This document shows positions 1-9,499 of a DNA stretch of 22,958 bases, one piece after another (position 1 is the first letter of the stretch; each line of letters starts with the position of its first letter). Made by a program: the position numbers and the translations under genes. This DNA comes from Chara braunii (taxonomy: Eukaryota > Streptophyta > Charophyceae > Charales > Characeae): assembly GCA_003427395.1 (NCBI GenBank), contig BFEA01000802.1:210359-233316 (forward strand). The letters are read 5' to 3'. The notes under the pieces are model-generated. The model was not told the origin of the DNA and made no database searches. It worked only from the letters and a program-made list of their open reading frames with translations.

Positions 1-60
1 TAAATAAGGAATAATAAATAAATAAATAAGGAATAATAAATAAATAAATAAGTAAATAAG
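1..60 (+). repeat. TAAA/TAAG-rich microsatellite
   Basis: This is a short imperfect tandem repeat of TAAATAAG/GAATAA units inside the truncated left-edge element. Its complement matches the ATTTATTTATTT tract at about 10712-10740 of the complete element, so it is part of the leader. Confidence 0.7.
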
Positions 61-106
61 TGTGTGAGGAGGTGGGGAGAAATGGGTTATCTGATTTTTT
101 TAAAAA

Positions 107-226
107 TTTTGGCAGCATTTCGTTACCCCCATGGGGTCGAAGTGTGCCGAAAAGACTAAGTAAGAGAAAATCAGAAAATTTCGGCAGCACTTCGTTACCC
201 CCACGGGGTCAAAACGTGTGTCGAGA
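107..226 (-). repeat. Two palindromic leader repeat units
   Basis: Two diverged copies of a unit of about 48 bp lie at 107-152 and 176-226. Each centres on CCCCCATGGGG or CCCCCACGGGG, flanked by GGCAGCA.TTCGTTA and a partly complementary arm, so each can fold into a long imperfect hairpin. They match the three units at 10467-10664 of the complete element. Confidence 0.75.
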
Positions 227-302
227 GCAAGAAAGGCTAACACCTAATCAGATTTAGGGTTGCCGCCAAGAATTTCCAGAATAAGTAAAAAAAAAAAAAA
301 AA

Positions 303-355
303 GGCTCGGCAAGTGTGTTATAAGGCAAGTGTCTGGGTTCAAACCCCAGCAGCAG
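303..355 (+). repeat. tRNA-like module (short form), antisense to the element
   Basis: On the plus strand an A-box-like stretch (GTGTGTTATAAGGC, about 312-325) is followed by a B-box-like GGTTCAAACCCC (about 337-348). The spacing is too short for a full tRNA, so an internal part appears to be missing relative to 9500-9578. It lies antisense to the element that contains it and starts right after a run of A. It is not a functional tRNA gene. Confidence 0.5.
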
Positions 356-625
356 CAGTTGCATCTCGGATCTTGAGAATATAAATCCGGGAGCGGGGTG
401 GGGCGGGGCAGCGTGGGCGCGTGGCGCGCGCGCGCGTGCGGGGGCCTTGGCCTTGCGGCTTCCTTTTTCGCCACGTGGAGTTCTCCTGCTGCAGCACCTT
501 TTTTCGATGTTTTCCCCGTTTTTTTTTGCCCGAAAACACCCCAAAAACAGCCAAAGACCTGACTGTCGGGTTTTGCTGTATTTCCCTGTTGTGCAGTGTG
601 CTGGGTGGGGGCGGGGAACGTTCCC

Positions 626-637
626 GCTCCGATACCA
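626..637 (-). other. Primer-binding site (initiator Met tRNA type)
   Basis: The minus strand reads TGGTATCGGAGC one base after the LTR end. It differs at one position from the TGGTATCAGAGC commonly used by plant LTR retrotransposons to bind the 3' end of initiator methionine tRNA. Confidence 0.8.
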
Positions 638-638
638 A

Positions 639-948
639 TGTAGCGGACCCACCAGGTGTGGTGCTCCGCTAGTGACAGAGATGGAGATGGAGGAAGAAGG
701 GGGAGCGAGATGGCACAACGAAGGTCCCCACGCAAGACTCCAATGCACGTACTCCAAAATGTGCAAGTGAGGAATGAGACTGAAAACAGACAATAGCTGG
801 AGTATACCCCAGCGGACTGACGGGACTGGACTGGACTGGCCGGTACCGACAGAGGTACTGGCCTGGACTGGCCTACCCCGAATATAACACAGGCCTGTGA
901 GAATAGACCAAGGGGCTGGTCTCACAGGCCAACCCGAGGTCCGCTACA
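639..948 (-). repeat. LTR (5' LTR of the left-edge element), 310 bp
   Basis: The ends form a perfect 11-bp terminal inverted repeat, TGTAGCGGACC at 639-649 and GGTCCGCTACA at 938-948, giving the TG...CA termini of an LTR. Read on the minus strand, the LTR is followed after one base by a primer-binding site, so it is the 5' LTR. It contains a perfect 11-bp stem, GGCCTGTGAGA (892-902) with TCTCACAGGCC (920-930). A second dyad pairs 838-847 with 854-863, and 799-810 is a one-mismatch version of the GGGGTATACCCC palindrome. All three structures recur in the LTRs of the element at 8826-19054. Confidence 0.85.
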
Positions 949-1212
949 TATGGGTACCCTTTCCGAAGGGGGGTATGGGCATGCACAAACAAAAGGTGGT
1001 GGTTGTTAATGTGGGCACAACTGCCCTTTTTGGAAATCATGGGTGGGTAGGGGCAGGTAGGGGTAGGGGTAAGAATAAGAAAAAAAAATGGGTATGGGCG
1101 GCCAGAAAAAATAAATAGACGGGTATGGGCAGGTATAGGTGGCCAAGAAAAAACAGGGGTGGGTAAGGGCGGGTAGAGGTTCCCATCGGGTAACAGTGGT
1201 ATACCCGATGTG
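949..1212 (+). repeat. Degenerate G-rich minisatellite
   Basis: Irregular repeats of the type GGGTAGGGGCAGGTAGGGG alternate with A-rich blocks (AAGAAAAAAAAT, CCAGAAAAAATAAATA). No stable frame or protein family is visible. Similar G-rich strand-biased repeats occur at 2160-2440 and 5600-5860. The stretch to about 1400 holds nothing recognisable. Confidence 0.6.
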
Positions 1213-1518
1213 AATCTTGTAGCTTTGCAGGCTTTGTATTTTTTCTCAAGCGTGACACTTTTCTTATATTCCAAGTTTCTTGCTTTCCCATGAAGCAAAC
1301 ATTTTTTTCTTGCAAGGGTGAATTTTATATTCCTTCACGCTTTATTTTTGTTTCTCAAATTTTCAGACTATTTTTATATGTGTGTAACCCTGTGTATGTA
1401 ATATTTATGTGTGTGTATGTGTGTATTATCATATTCGCTATACACTCAAAAAACGAATGACTATACCAGACTGTTTGGTCGGACTTTCACCGACTCATCA
1501 GGAGGGTGAACCCCGCGC

Positions 1519-1519
<1 letters not shown>

Positions 1520-1588
<69 letters not shown>
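1520..1588 (+). repeat. (TG)n microsatellite
   Basis: An uninterrupted GT dinucleotide run of about 69 bases. The open frames across it are poly-Val/Cys or poly-Thr/His artefacts. Confidence 0.97.
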
Positions 1589-1589
<1 letters not shown>

Positions 1590-1908
1590 GTTTTAAAAGA
1601 CCCCTGATTCTCTCTCTTATTCCCTTTATAAATCATTACAAGCCATCCATTACAAAAAATTATAGATGGGCAATATAATAGAAAATGCAAGGTTGGCTAC
1701 TTTCGTGTGGTTCAACGCCAAGTGCCCGCACACCCGTCTGCCGCCAAAGCGGCATACTTGCACATATAGATATGTATACATATATATTTCAAACCATAAG
1801 GGGATGAGGGGCAGAAGGCAACTTACCCAAGACAGAAGACTACTCCAGCAAGAAGGCACCGACCAGACTTCCTCAAAGGTCCGAGAAAACTTGGAGAGCT
1901 TTCCGCAT

Positions 1909-1934
1909 TGTGTGTGTGTGTGTGTGTGTGTGTG
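1909..1934 (+). repeat. (TG)n microsatellite
   Basis: An uninterrupted TG dinucleotide run of about 26 bases. The flanking 1590-2160 shows nothing gene-like beyond loose trinucleotide repetition around 2020-2100. Confidence 0.95.
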
Positions 1935-2159
1935 ATAGAGAGAGTATATGTGTGTGCGACGGACCGAGGGTTGTTGCATTTGCAGATGCTATACAGGTTG
2001 TATAGGCTGTTGTAGCACCAGATACATCCATAGCAACATCAGAGTGACCAGATATAACAACAGTTGTTGTTGCGGAAGTAGCTACAGCAACTGCCACATC
2101 TCGAAAACAAATAAATAAAATAAAAATGTTAATAATAATAGAAATTGCCATGTCAATCC

Positions 2160-2440
2160 TGCGACATCCGGGGGGTTGGGGAGAGTTGCAGGTGGTTAAG
2201 GACAACTAGGGGCGGTTAGGGCCGGTGAAAAACAGAAGTTAGGGGAGGTTAAGAATTGTTAGGTCCGGTTAGCGACAGTTAGGGGCAGCTAGGGACAGTT
2301 AGGGGCGGTTATGGGAGGTCAGGGGAGGATGGGTGACGAGCATGGGTGGTTACGGGTGGGTGCATACAATTATGCGTAGGTACGGGTGGGTACAGATAAA
2401 AAAAACTTGGGTAGGGTAGGGTATGGGTGGTTGGCTGCAC
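2160..2440 (+). repeat. Degenerate GGTTAGGGG-like minisatellite
   Basis: Imperfect repeats of about 10-20 bp built on CAGTTAGGGGCGGTTAGGG-type words run in one direction, grading into GGGTGGTTACGGGTGGGT. They resemble degenerated telomere-type repeats but never form a regular array of one unit. They are followed (2440-2560) by a GC-rich stretch with repeated GAGCGG words and no recognisable protein. Confidence 0.65.
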
Positions 2441-2599
2441 GCCGCCGTGCAAAGAGGCCGAGCGGCACCGAGCGGTGACATGCGGAGGAGCGACGCGAAG
2501 TCGGATCAAGCGGTGCTGGGCGACAACAAGCGGCAGAGCGGTGCGATGCCGGGAGGAGTGGATTCGGGGTGGTGTAAGGTGGAGGTTGAGAGGCTTTGG

Positions 2600-3120
2600 G
2601 TGAATGAATGGTGATGGGAAGGATGGTGATGAGGGTGATGCATCGTGCGTAGAGGATGAGGTTGCTACGAAGAGGCTGCTTGTGAAGGGCTGCGAAGGGT
2701 ATGGTCTGCCAGCACCATCATCAGAACTACGAATTCAGGGGTGTCACGTGTCCAACGAAAGAATCAGGTGATGAAGGGCAGCGAAGAGCATGAAAGGTAT
2801 GTTCCCCCCCGGACTACGAGTGAGGGGTTACCAACAGGTTCGGTGTTTTTTGTCTCGCTACGTGGCAAGTGAGGGGTAAAGTGAAGCTACGGTCCGTTAG
2901 TCCTCATTGTTCAGTCATTTTTTGATGGCCGAGAGAGTGGCCAAGTGATGGTTGGGTTGCCTTCGGTCCGATAAGGGAGGGGGTGAAGGTTTGGGGAAGA
3001 CAGACACATCATGATGAGAGGTCAGTTTATATGCTTCGATCCACAGTTTTGTGGGATGCTTGTTGCTCTTCGTGGCTTGAGTGACCTCCGTTTTTTTCGT
3101 GTGATCTCATTTTTTCGGGA
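2600..3120. other. No recognisable feature
   Basis: Unique-looking sequence with scattered short TGATG and AAGGG words. No open frame of useful length, RNA gene or mobile-element end can be supported. Confidence 0.5.
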
Positions 3121-3253
3121 GGTAGCTTCAAGATAGTAGATTCGATTTTCAGATGATTCTAAATCCGAGTTTTGATTCTAATCTCTGGTCTTCAAATTTA
3201 ATTTATGAATCTTTTGGATTTCTCATGACAGGTAGCTTTAGGTTTTCAATTAG

Positions 3254-3549
3254 AATTCGATTCAAGACAGCGGGCTCATGAATGATTTCGAAATTTTCTG
3301 AATAATTCTCGATTTGATCTTTTCATGTTGATGATCGTAAATTAGAGTTTCGTCTCTGATTTCGAATAATATTTTCTAACTTTTAGATTCTCAATGAACT
3401 CGTGATGAATAATCCACGAATTTGATTTAAGATAGTGGACTCATAAATGATCTTATAATTTTTTGAATAATTCTCGATTTGTGCGATCGTAAATCAGAGC
3501 TTCGTCTCTGATTTCGAATAATGATTTCTAACTTTTTAGATTTCCAATG
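3254..3549 (+). repeat. AT-rich tandem repeat, about 165-bp period
   Basis: Copy 1 (3254-3396) and copy 2 (3419-3549) share long matching blocks such as TGAATAATTCTCGATTTG and TCGTCTCTGATTTCGAATAA, in the same order. A more diverged third copy may lie upstream at about 3128-3230, starting GTAGCTTCAAGATAGTAG. A poly(T) run follows at about 3568-3585. Confidence 0.8.
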
Positions 3550-3686
3550 GTCTCTTGAATTTGTTGATTTTTTTTTTTTTTTTTTAATGTTTTGACCCGC
3601 TTGAAAGCGGTATTTTGTGTTTTGTTGTTGCACGGGTCGTTGTGATACACTCCGGTTAGGAGTTCCTTTTGGCTAAGAGGGGTTAG

Positions 3687-3800
3687 TAGTGGGAGGGAGG
3701 GGACGCGTCCTGCTGGCGAGGGGGTTAGTTGGTAGGACTGGAATAGGGCATAGCAGCAACGGAGATGGTTGCTCCACTGTGATAAGTCTTGTCGGAGGGG
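3687..3800 (-). repeat. Outlying unit of the 4524-5520 repeat family
   Basis: It contains GGGGGTTAGTTGGTAGGA, CATAGCAGCAACGGAGATGG and AAGTCTTGTCGGAG. These match the repeated subunits at about 4548, 4732, 5075 and 5254. Confidence 0.6.
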
Positions 3801-3990
3801 GGTCAAGGGGAGTGTTCAGGTGGTTTGGGGATGTTGAGCACGACCAGTGCATGGAGGAAGCCGGACATTTCGAAGCCTTAGTTTTCGTGGTGTGTTCAAC
3901 AGATTATCCGACGGTTGGTTATTGTCATCATGTCTATAAGGTTAGGGTTGGCCGATGCCAGAACGACGCTGACTGGAGCGGGGGTTTGGT

Positions 3991-4290
3991 TGCGCTGCCC
4001 TGTAACCTGAGTTTGCGGGGGTTAGAGGCCTGGTAGAGAGATCTGGGGAACTGTCGAGGGTGGAAGTCAGTTTAGTGGCTAACTCCGAGCTGGTATTAGG
4101 ACGATGCGTGTGTTGCGCTGGCCTGTAACCTGAGTTTGCGGGGGTTAGAGGCTTGGTAGAGAGATCTGGGAAACTGTCGAGGGTGGAAGTCAGTTTAGTG
4201 GCTAACTGCGAGGTGGTATTAGGACGACGAGGGTCGGAGCTGGGGTGGGTCGCGCCGCCCTGTAACCCAACGGTTGGGGGTGTGAGGCTT
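3991..4290 (+). repeat. Tandem repeat, 123- and 137-bp units
   Basis: The block TGCGCTGCCCTGTAACC starts at 3991, recurs with one change at 4114, and recurs again, more diverged, at 4251. It gives two full units and one partial. Units 1 and 2 are nearly identical through GGTAGAGAGATCTGGG and GGAAGTCAGTTTAGTGGC. The minus strand is open across it (3942-4400) and reads as a repetitive Thr/Ser/Pro-rich peptide with no known family, most likely non-coding. Confidence 0.85.
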
Positions 4291-4523
4291 GGAAGAGCTT
4301 GATACCTTGGATATGTGGGTTGAGGCAGCCGTAGGATAGTCTGTTGATAACATTGGGGCAACATGTTTTCGTTTACATTGGTTTCCAGATAATTTCTCAT
4401 GAGTAAGTTTGATTTGTTTAAGTCACTTCTAGTGGTCTTGAGGTCGCTTTAGGATTCTGGGGGCTTCTTGCTACTCACTGTGCGCTTCTCTGATGCGGTT
4501 ATATTTATAGATCTGTGGTTGTT

Positions 4524-5520
4524 CGATGCTGGAACGTCGCTGGCTGGTGTAGGAAGTAGATGGTGGGATATCAAGTGGTCTACTAGTGAGGGGGCTAGTT
4601 GGTAGGATGGAAATAGGGTACAGCAACAGCGGAGATGGTGACTCTGCTGCAATAAGTCTTGCCGCAGTGAGGTAAACAGGATGGATGGGGGTTTCTGGGA
4701 CGTTCTCTGAACTGTTGCTTACGTGAGTGGGAGAAGTAGATGGTGGGATAACAAGCTTCCTACTGGTGAGGGGGTAGCTCGTAGGATGGAAATAGGGTAC
4801 AGCAGCAGCGAAGATGGTGACTCTGTTGCAGTAAGTCTTGTCGTAGTGAGGTAAAGATGATGGATGGGGTTTTCTGAGGCGTTTCCTGAATTCTTGCCTA
4901 TTTTCTAAATTTTGCCATAGCAATTTCTTAATCTGGCTCCAATTTTTCTTCGCCAAAGCTGGGTAATGACCCCGGTGTCTCAAACCTTCAAAATTGTTTT
5001 TCAGTTGCTTCTGCTGGTCTCGAGATGCTGTTATATTCATAGATCTGCGGTCAGAACGACGCTGCCTGGTGTTGGAAGTAGATGGTGGGATATCAAGCGT
5101 CCTACCAGTGAGGGGGCTAGCTGGTAGGATGAAAATAGGGTACAGCAACAGCAGAGATGGTGGCTCTGCTGCAGTAAGTCTTGCCGGAGTGAGGTAAAGA
5201 GGATGGAAGGGGGTTTCTGACACGTTTTCTAAAACTTTGCCTAGGTGAGTGGGAGAAGAAGGATGGATATCAAGCGTCCCACTAGTGGGGGGGGCAACTG
5301 GTAGGATCGTAATAGGGTACAACAGCAACAGAGATGGTGACTCTGTTGCAGTAAGACTTGTCGGAGTGAGGTAAAGAGGATGGAGGGGGTCTGCGTCTTT
5401 TCCTGAATTTTTGTCTATGTTCGGTAGCTTGTTTGTATATCTTAATCTAGCTTTTAGCCAAAGCCGGGTAGTGGCCCCAGTACTACAAACTTTCAAATTC
5501 TTTCAAAATCCTTTGTAATT
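4524..5520 (-). repeat. Higher-order repeat, two ~520-bp units, open on the minus strand
   Basis: Subunits of about 180 bp start near 4548, 4732, 5075 and 5254. Each carries AGTAGATGGTGGGATA-like, GTGAGGGGGCTAG-like and ATAGGGTACAGCA-like blocks. A linker with CAAAGCTGGGTAATGACCCC (about 4957) recurs as CAAAGCCGGGTAGTGGCCCC (about 5460). The order subunit-subunit-linker is therefore repeated with a period near 520 bp. A 341-codon frame (5496 to 4471, minus strand) runs through it and encodes four related segments rich in Pro, Leu, Ser and Thr with no recognised domain. Whether it is translated is unknown. The repeat nature makes a satellite-like sequence more likely than a gene. Confidence 0.75.
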
Positions 5521-5599
5521 TTCTATATGGGACGCTGGGCCCAGTTCCCAGCACGTGCTGCTCCCCACGAATAGATTGGAGCTTTGTTCCCATTAAAAG

Positions 5600-5860
5600 A
5601 AGGGAAAAAAAAAGGGTATGGGTGGTTAATAAATGGCTTGGTTCAGGTGGCCATGGGTGGTTTTGAAAAAAAATGTTCATGGGTAGGTATGGCCAGTTAC
5701 ATGCTGAAGAGGTTCAGGTAGGGTAGGTCTGGATATACATTTCCTTTTTTTTTAGCACGTGGAGATGGGCAAAAGGTCGGACAGACCAGGTATACAGTGG
5801 GTATGGGTAGTTGGTTTTCAAAGATGGTGTGGTTAGGTCAGGTACAGGTATTCCTAAAAA
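5600..5860 (+). repeat. Degenerate G-rich minisatellite
   Basis: Scattered GGGTATGGGTGGTT, GGGTAGGTATGG and GGTTCAGGTAGGGTAGG words, interrupted by A- or T-runs, of the same type as 949-1212 and 2160-2440. Confidence 0.5.
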
Positions 5861-6094
5861 TTACAGTTGCGAACTCTAGTAGAGACTCCTTGATATGACA
5901 TCCATCGAGTTTGGGCCCTGTAGGCACTTCCGTATGCAACCCTGATGCTTGTCCCCCTTCCTTTTTATCCCTCTCTTGAATTTCACTGCGCTCCGAGTTT
6001 TGCCGAGGTTGAGTCCCATGAGTCCCACTCCATTTCCTTTTCTCGTACTCTCACAGAAAGAACAAAAAAACAACAAAAAAAAGGAATTTTTTCG

Positions 6095-6350
6095 AAATGC
6101 CCCATAAGTTTGCGTTTATGCGATTTCTCCCCCCGACAGCCTACTTACCCTGATTTGCCCCTCTGACAGTGATTCATGTTTCCAAAAAAACCCTGACATC
6201 GTTTGGGCCAGAGACATTTTCAATATGCCCCTACTGGTACCTGTGTCAAATTTCGAGTTTGCCCCTACCGGAAAGCCATTCAGTACAGGCACAATAATTT
6301 TCCATATGCCCGTACCTGTACCCTGTATCTTGTAAGTATGCCCTTCTGGT
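6095..6350 (+). repeat. Degenerate C-rich repeat (ATGCCCCT words)
   Basis: ATGCCCC/TTGCCCC words recur around 6097, 6156, 6223, 6258, 6305 and 6338, several followed by TACTGGTACCTG-like text. This looks like a decayed tandem repeat of irregular spacing. No gene is seen. Confidence 0.4.
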
Positions 6351-6403
6351 CGTTGCTGGCAGTAGCGGGTGCTACCAGGGCTTTTTTTATTTTTATTTTT
6401 TTT

Positions 6404-6405
<2 letters not shown>

Positions 6406-6465
<60 letters not shown>

Positions 6466-6466
6466 N

Positions 6467-6518
<52 letters not shown>
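6406..6518 (+). repeat. Compound (TG)n(GA)n microsatellite
   Basis: TG dinucleotides (6406-6457) switch directly to GA dinucleotides (6457-6518). The N at 6466 sits inside the GA run, probably a base-calling ambiguity in the repeat. The flank up to 7100 holds no supportable feature. Confidence 0.97.
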
Positions 6519-6520
<2 letters not shown>

Positions 6521-7108
6521 AGGTCAGTCTCCAACCTCGCGGCTGGCCTCATGGTACTTCCATCGATAGGATGAGTCGAATCGAATGAATTGACTGCTAA
6601 AACATGGAAAAATACACTGCCACACTTGTGTGTGTGTTCAAATTCTATCATGCATTTCTGCTTGAAAAAGGCGTCATGTTCACGACACGAAATATCCAGA
6701 ACTCAGGCTAAACAACTCATCCCCTGAAGCACTTTCTTAATCTATTGAGGTACAGGACTGACGTGGTCCGGTGGTAGGCTTTTGGACTGACAACATGCAA
6801 ATTGATTGGTGAGAGGAAGGAAGGAAGGAGAAAGTGGGAGACTGTCCGATTTGCACGGTTGGGCAAAATTTCAGCACGATATTCATGGTCGGACATAGCT
6901 AATTTCATTTGTCCATGAAAGGGATAAATCTGCGTGGGTGAGAAAGATAGTTGCATGAAAGATGGTTCCTATGTGATCCAGTTGGAAAGAAAGGGAAAAC
7001 GGGGTTGTTCTCAGAGGATTAATCACAGGGGAGGGTGCCCTGCTGCTATTGGGGTGACGACGGGGAGGAAGAGAAAAGGTGTGGGGAATCTATGAGCCGG
7101 ATTGCCCA

Positions 7109-7205
7109 GGTCCCATCTCATGGTCAAGTTAGTTTATTTGTGCGGTGCATAGGTTCCTCGGGTCCTATCTCATGGTCAAGTTAGTTTATTTGTGCGGTGT
7201 GTAAG
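7109..7205 (+). repeat. 52-bp tandem duplication
   Basis: GGTCCCATCTCATGGTCAAG at 7109 recurs at 7161 with a single change, and the match continues through AGTTTATTTGTGCGGTG. Two copies only. Confidence 0.9.
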
Positions 7206-7259
7206 CTAAGTCACGCGGTGCATGGGGTTCGTATTAGCAAGTTGATAAACCCATCCGAG

Positions 7260-8820
7260 TAAAAAAGTAACGGAAAAAAAGTTTGTGGACGAACAGGGTC
7301 CGAGAAGTTTTATTAATCATACGAAATCATTCATGTGCGCAGAGAGTCAATCCAAGCATATTACTCATGAGTGAGTATTCAATTGTGGCAAAATAAATTT
7401 GTTCCTTGCAAAGTAGGAGAGTCAGAGAAATCTCTTTTGAACGATATGGTGTTGGGCGAGGAGATCAGGGATCAATATACAAAGGCGATTTTGAACTCAT
7501 GAGGGAGTACATGTCTGGGAACTATTTTCAATATCATAAGAATCCAAGAGAGTATGTATCCCAAAAGAGATTTGAAAAGACCTTTAAAGTGGCAGAGAGA
7601 GAAAAGGGTGACATTCGCATCCCTTTTATTAACCAGGTATATGTGGATGCAGTATCAAAGTAAGTCAAACTCTATGCACGAACACATCCAAGCTAGTTGG
7701 TCTGGGTTACTAATAAGAGGAAGAGGGGGAAGTAGAAGAACAATTGAATATATATATATATATATATATTTATAATTTATAATTATAATTATTATTATTT
7801 TAATATATTAATAATTCGAAAAAGACAATAATGAATTTGGAGCTAACTTTAAGCATTCATCCCAGAAAGTGATGTTGAGCAGAAAGAGGGTAAGTTGGGA
7901 GTGAAAAAACATAGTTGACAAAACTTTTCGGAAAAATGAAGGCAACCTGTACAAGTCGTGGATTAACAGATTCCTGCCGAGAGAAAGAAGTTTTATTTAT
8001 ATGAATCATTCAGATGCACGAAGTGAAAGTTCCTCTGAAGAGTTGGGTAAAAGACAATGTAGATCTATTACTTATAGTATTCGAGGAGGTAGCAAAATGA
8101 TAGGGAAAAATGACTCAAACTGTTTCATGCAAGTAGTCGGGCCAGTCATTCCATCAATGAGAAGGAAAAATTTAAGGTCATTTTATTCATGAGAAAATAC
8201 TTACGTACATAGTGGGGGATTATAAGAAGGGATTCCGAGACCATTTTCACGCATTGATTAAGAGTGCTTGTGAGAAAACACATGAGATTAAGCCCAAGCA
8301 TCCCACGAGAGTTTTCGAAAAAGGTCTTATAGAAAGGCAAGAAGTGGCTAGGGCAGTATTAGAGCGCCTTTATTAAAAAATGTATCCAAATATTTAAGAC
8401 TTAGTTGCTTACACATGCAACAGTATCTCAGCTTAAATGATCTCGTCTACTTATGACAACAGGAGGAGGAAAATAGAAAGTGACCGGGCGATATCCAGGC
8501 CTCTTTATTAAACAGGTGAAGAACCGAGCACCTTCCTATGCGAGAATATGTAGGCGGATTTATCTAGGCTACTTATGAGAGCAAAAGGAAGGAAATAGGA
8601 AGAAAGAGTGCAAAAATAAGAGGAGAACCAACAATGAGTCGATGCAAGCCTTCATATTGAGATGAAAACTAAGTTGGACGTAGTCAGGGGGTAGCCAAGG
8701 TCAACAGCCAAGACATAAGATTATCTAAGACTCCAACCACGCTCTCACTTAAATTATTCAAATAAACAGACTGGTACATCAATCAAGGAATGGTGGAGAA
8801 TTTGGACATACATCGAAAGC
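7260..8820. other. AT-rich unrecognised region with scattered decayed repeats
   Basis: No gene is recognised. Short related blocks recur, for example CTCATGAGNGAGTA near 7361 and 7496 with a weaker match near 8187, and GAAGTTTTATT...CATTCA near 7302 and 7988. This suggests an old decayed repeat. A (TA)n tract lies at 7749-7769. Open frames here are under 90 codons and match no family I know. Base 8820 is the left flank of the complete retrotransposon. Confidence 0.35.
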
Positions 8821-8825
8821 TAACC
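8821..8825 (+). repeat. Target-site duplication, left copy (TAACC)
   Basis: TAACC lies immediately before the 5' LTR. The identical pentamer at 19055-19059 follows the 3' LTR. Confidence 0.9.
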
Positions 8826-9177
8826 TACAACGGGCCTCCATTTGCCCTGGCCCACAACCAGGGTCTATTTGGTTATTTGCTTGTTCGGCCTGTGGGACCA
8901 GGCTGTGGCTTGACCCCACAGGCCGTGTGCTGTTCAAGTCCTGCCCGGTACCACTGTTGGTACCAGGCCAGTCCACTCCAGTCAGTCAGTCCGCTGGGGG
9001 TATACCCCAATTGTTGTCTGTTTTTCATCATTCTTCATTTTTGCACTTGTTGGAGTATGTGCGGTGTTGAGTCTGCGTCGGAGCTGCGCTGTCCCTTCCA
9101 GCTCCATCTCCACTTCCTCCTTCCTCAACCCCTTCTTCTCCATCCTATCGGACCGCCATCCCGGCGGGTCCGGCACA
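8826..9177 (+). repeat. 5' LTR (352 bp)
   Basis: It aligns end to end without gaps to 18703-19054. It starts TACAACGGGCC (the expected TG start is mutated to TA) and ends GGTCCGGCACA. It holds three dyads that probably fold in RNA: an 11-bp perfect stem CGGCCTGTGGG (8886-8896) with CCCACAGGCCG (8915-8925); GGTACCA (8947-8953) with TGGTACC (8958-8964); and the perfect palindrome GGGGTATACCCC (8997-9008). As the 5' LTR it would have carried the promoter. I cannot place a TATA box or transcription start with confidence. Confidence 0.95.
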
Positions 9178-9178
9178 C

Positions 9179-9190
9179 AAGTATCAGAGC
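9179..9190 (+). other. Primer-binding site, decayed
   Basis: AAGTATCAGAGC begins one base after the LTR. It matches the initiator-Met-type site TGGTATCAGAGC at 10 of 12 positions; the first two bases are mutated. The related site at 626-637 keeps those two bases. Confidence 0.8.
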
Positions 9191-9499
9191 GGGAACGGTC
9201 CTCGCTCCAACCCGCCCTGCCCCCCCTACACTTAACAGCGGGAAATGATGTAATCCCGATAGCGGGATTTTGAGGGCTTTTCAGGGCATTTTTTGGGGAT
9301 AAAACGCCAGCGAACAGTGTGTAGAGACAACGGCGTGGAGAGAGGACACGTAGCGAAAAAGGAGAGGACTAGGACAACGCGTGCACGCAAGCGCCAAGGT
9401 CAAGGCCGCCACACGCGCACGCGCCCCACGCGCCCACGCTGCCCCGCCGCCCCACCCCGCCCCGCTCCCAGATATATATTTTCAAGATCCGGGAGTGCT

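Larger units (their letters stand above)
1..948 (-). mobile_element. 5' end of a second chromovirus-family element, truncated by the window edge
   Basis: Read on the minus strand, this stretch is an LTR (948 to 639), a primer-binding site (637 to 626), a leader with an antisense tRNA-like module, and the palindromic leader repeats, running out of the window at base 1. Each block has a counterpart in the same order in the complete element at 8826-19054: LTR 8826-9177, tRNA-like module 9500-9578, palindromic units 10467-10664. The leader here is shorter. The tRNA-like module abuts a poly(A) run (284-301), whereas the complete element has roughly 790 extra bases (about 9580-10390) at that point. 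No coding part is visible in the window. The LTR has diverged clearly from those of the complete element, so this is an older or separate subfamily insertion. Confidence 0.88.

Noticed and set aside
254-925. 223- and 163-codon minus-strand frames
   Set aside because: They lie across the LTR, primer site and leader of the left-edge element and match no protein family.
1409-1935. Frames rich in Val/Cys or Thr/His around the TG repeats
   Set aside because: Direct translations of dinucleotide microsatellites.
6203-6651. 123- and 82-codon frames across 6406-6518
   Set aside because: They translate the compound TG/GA microsatellite and include an ambiguous residue at the N.
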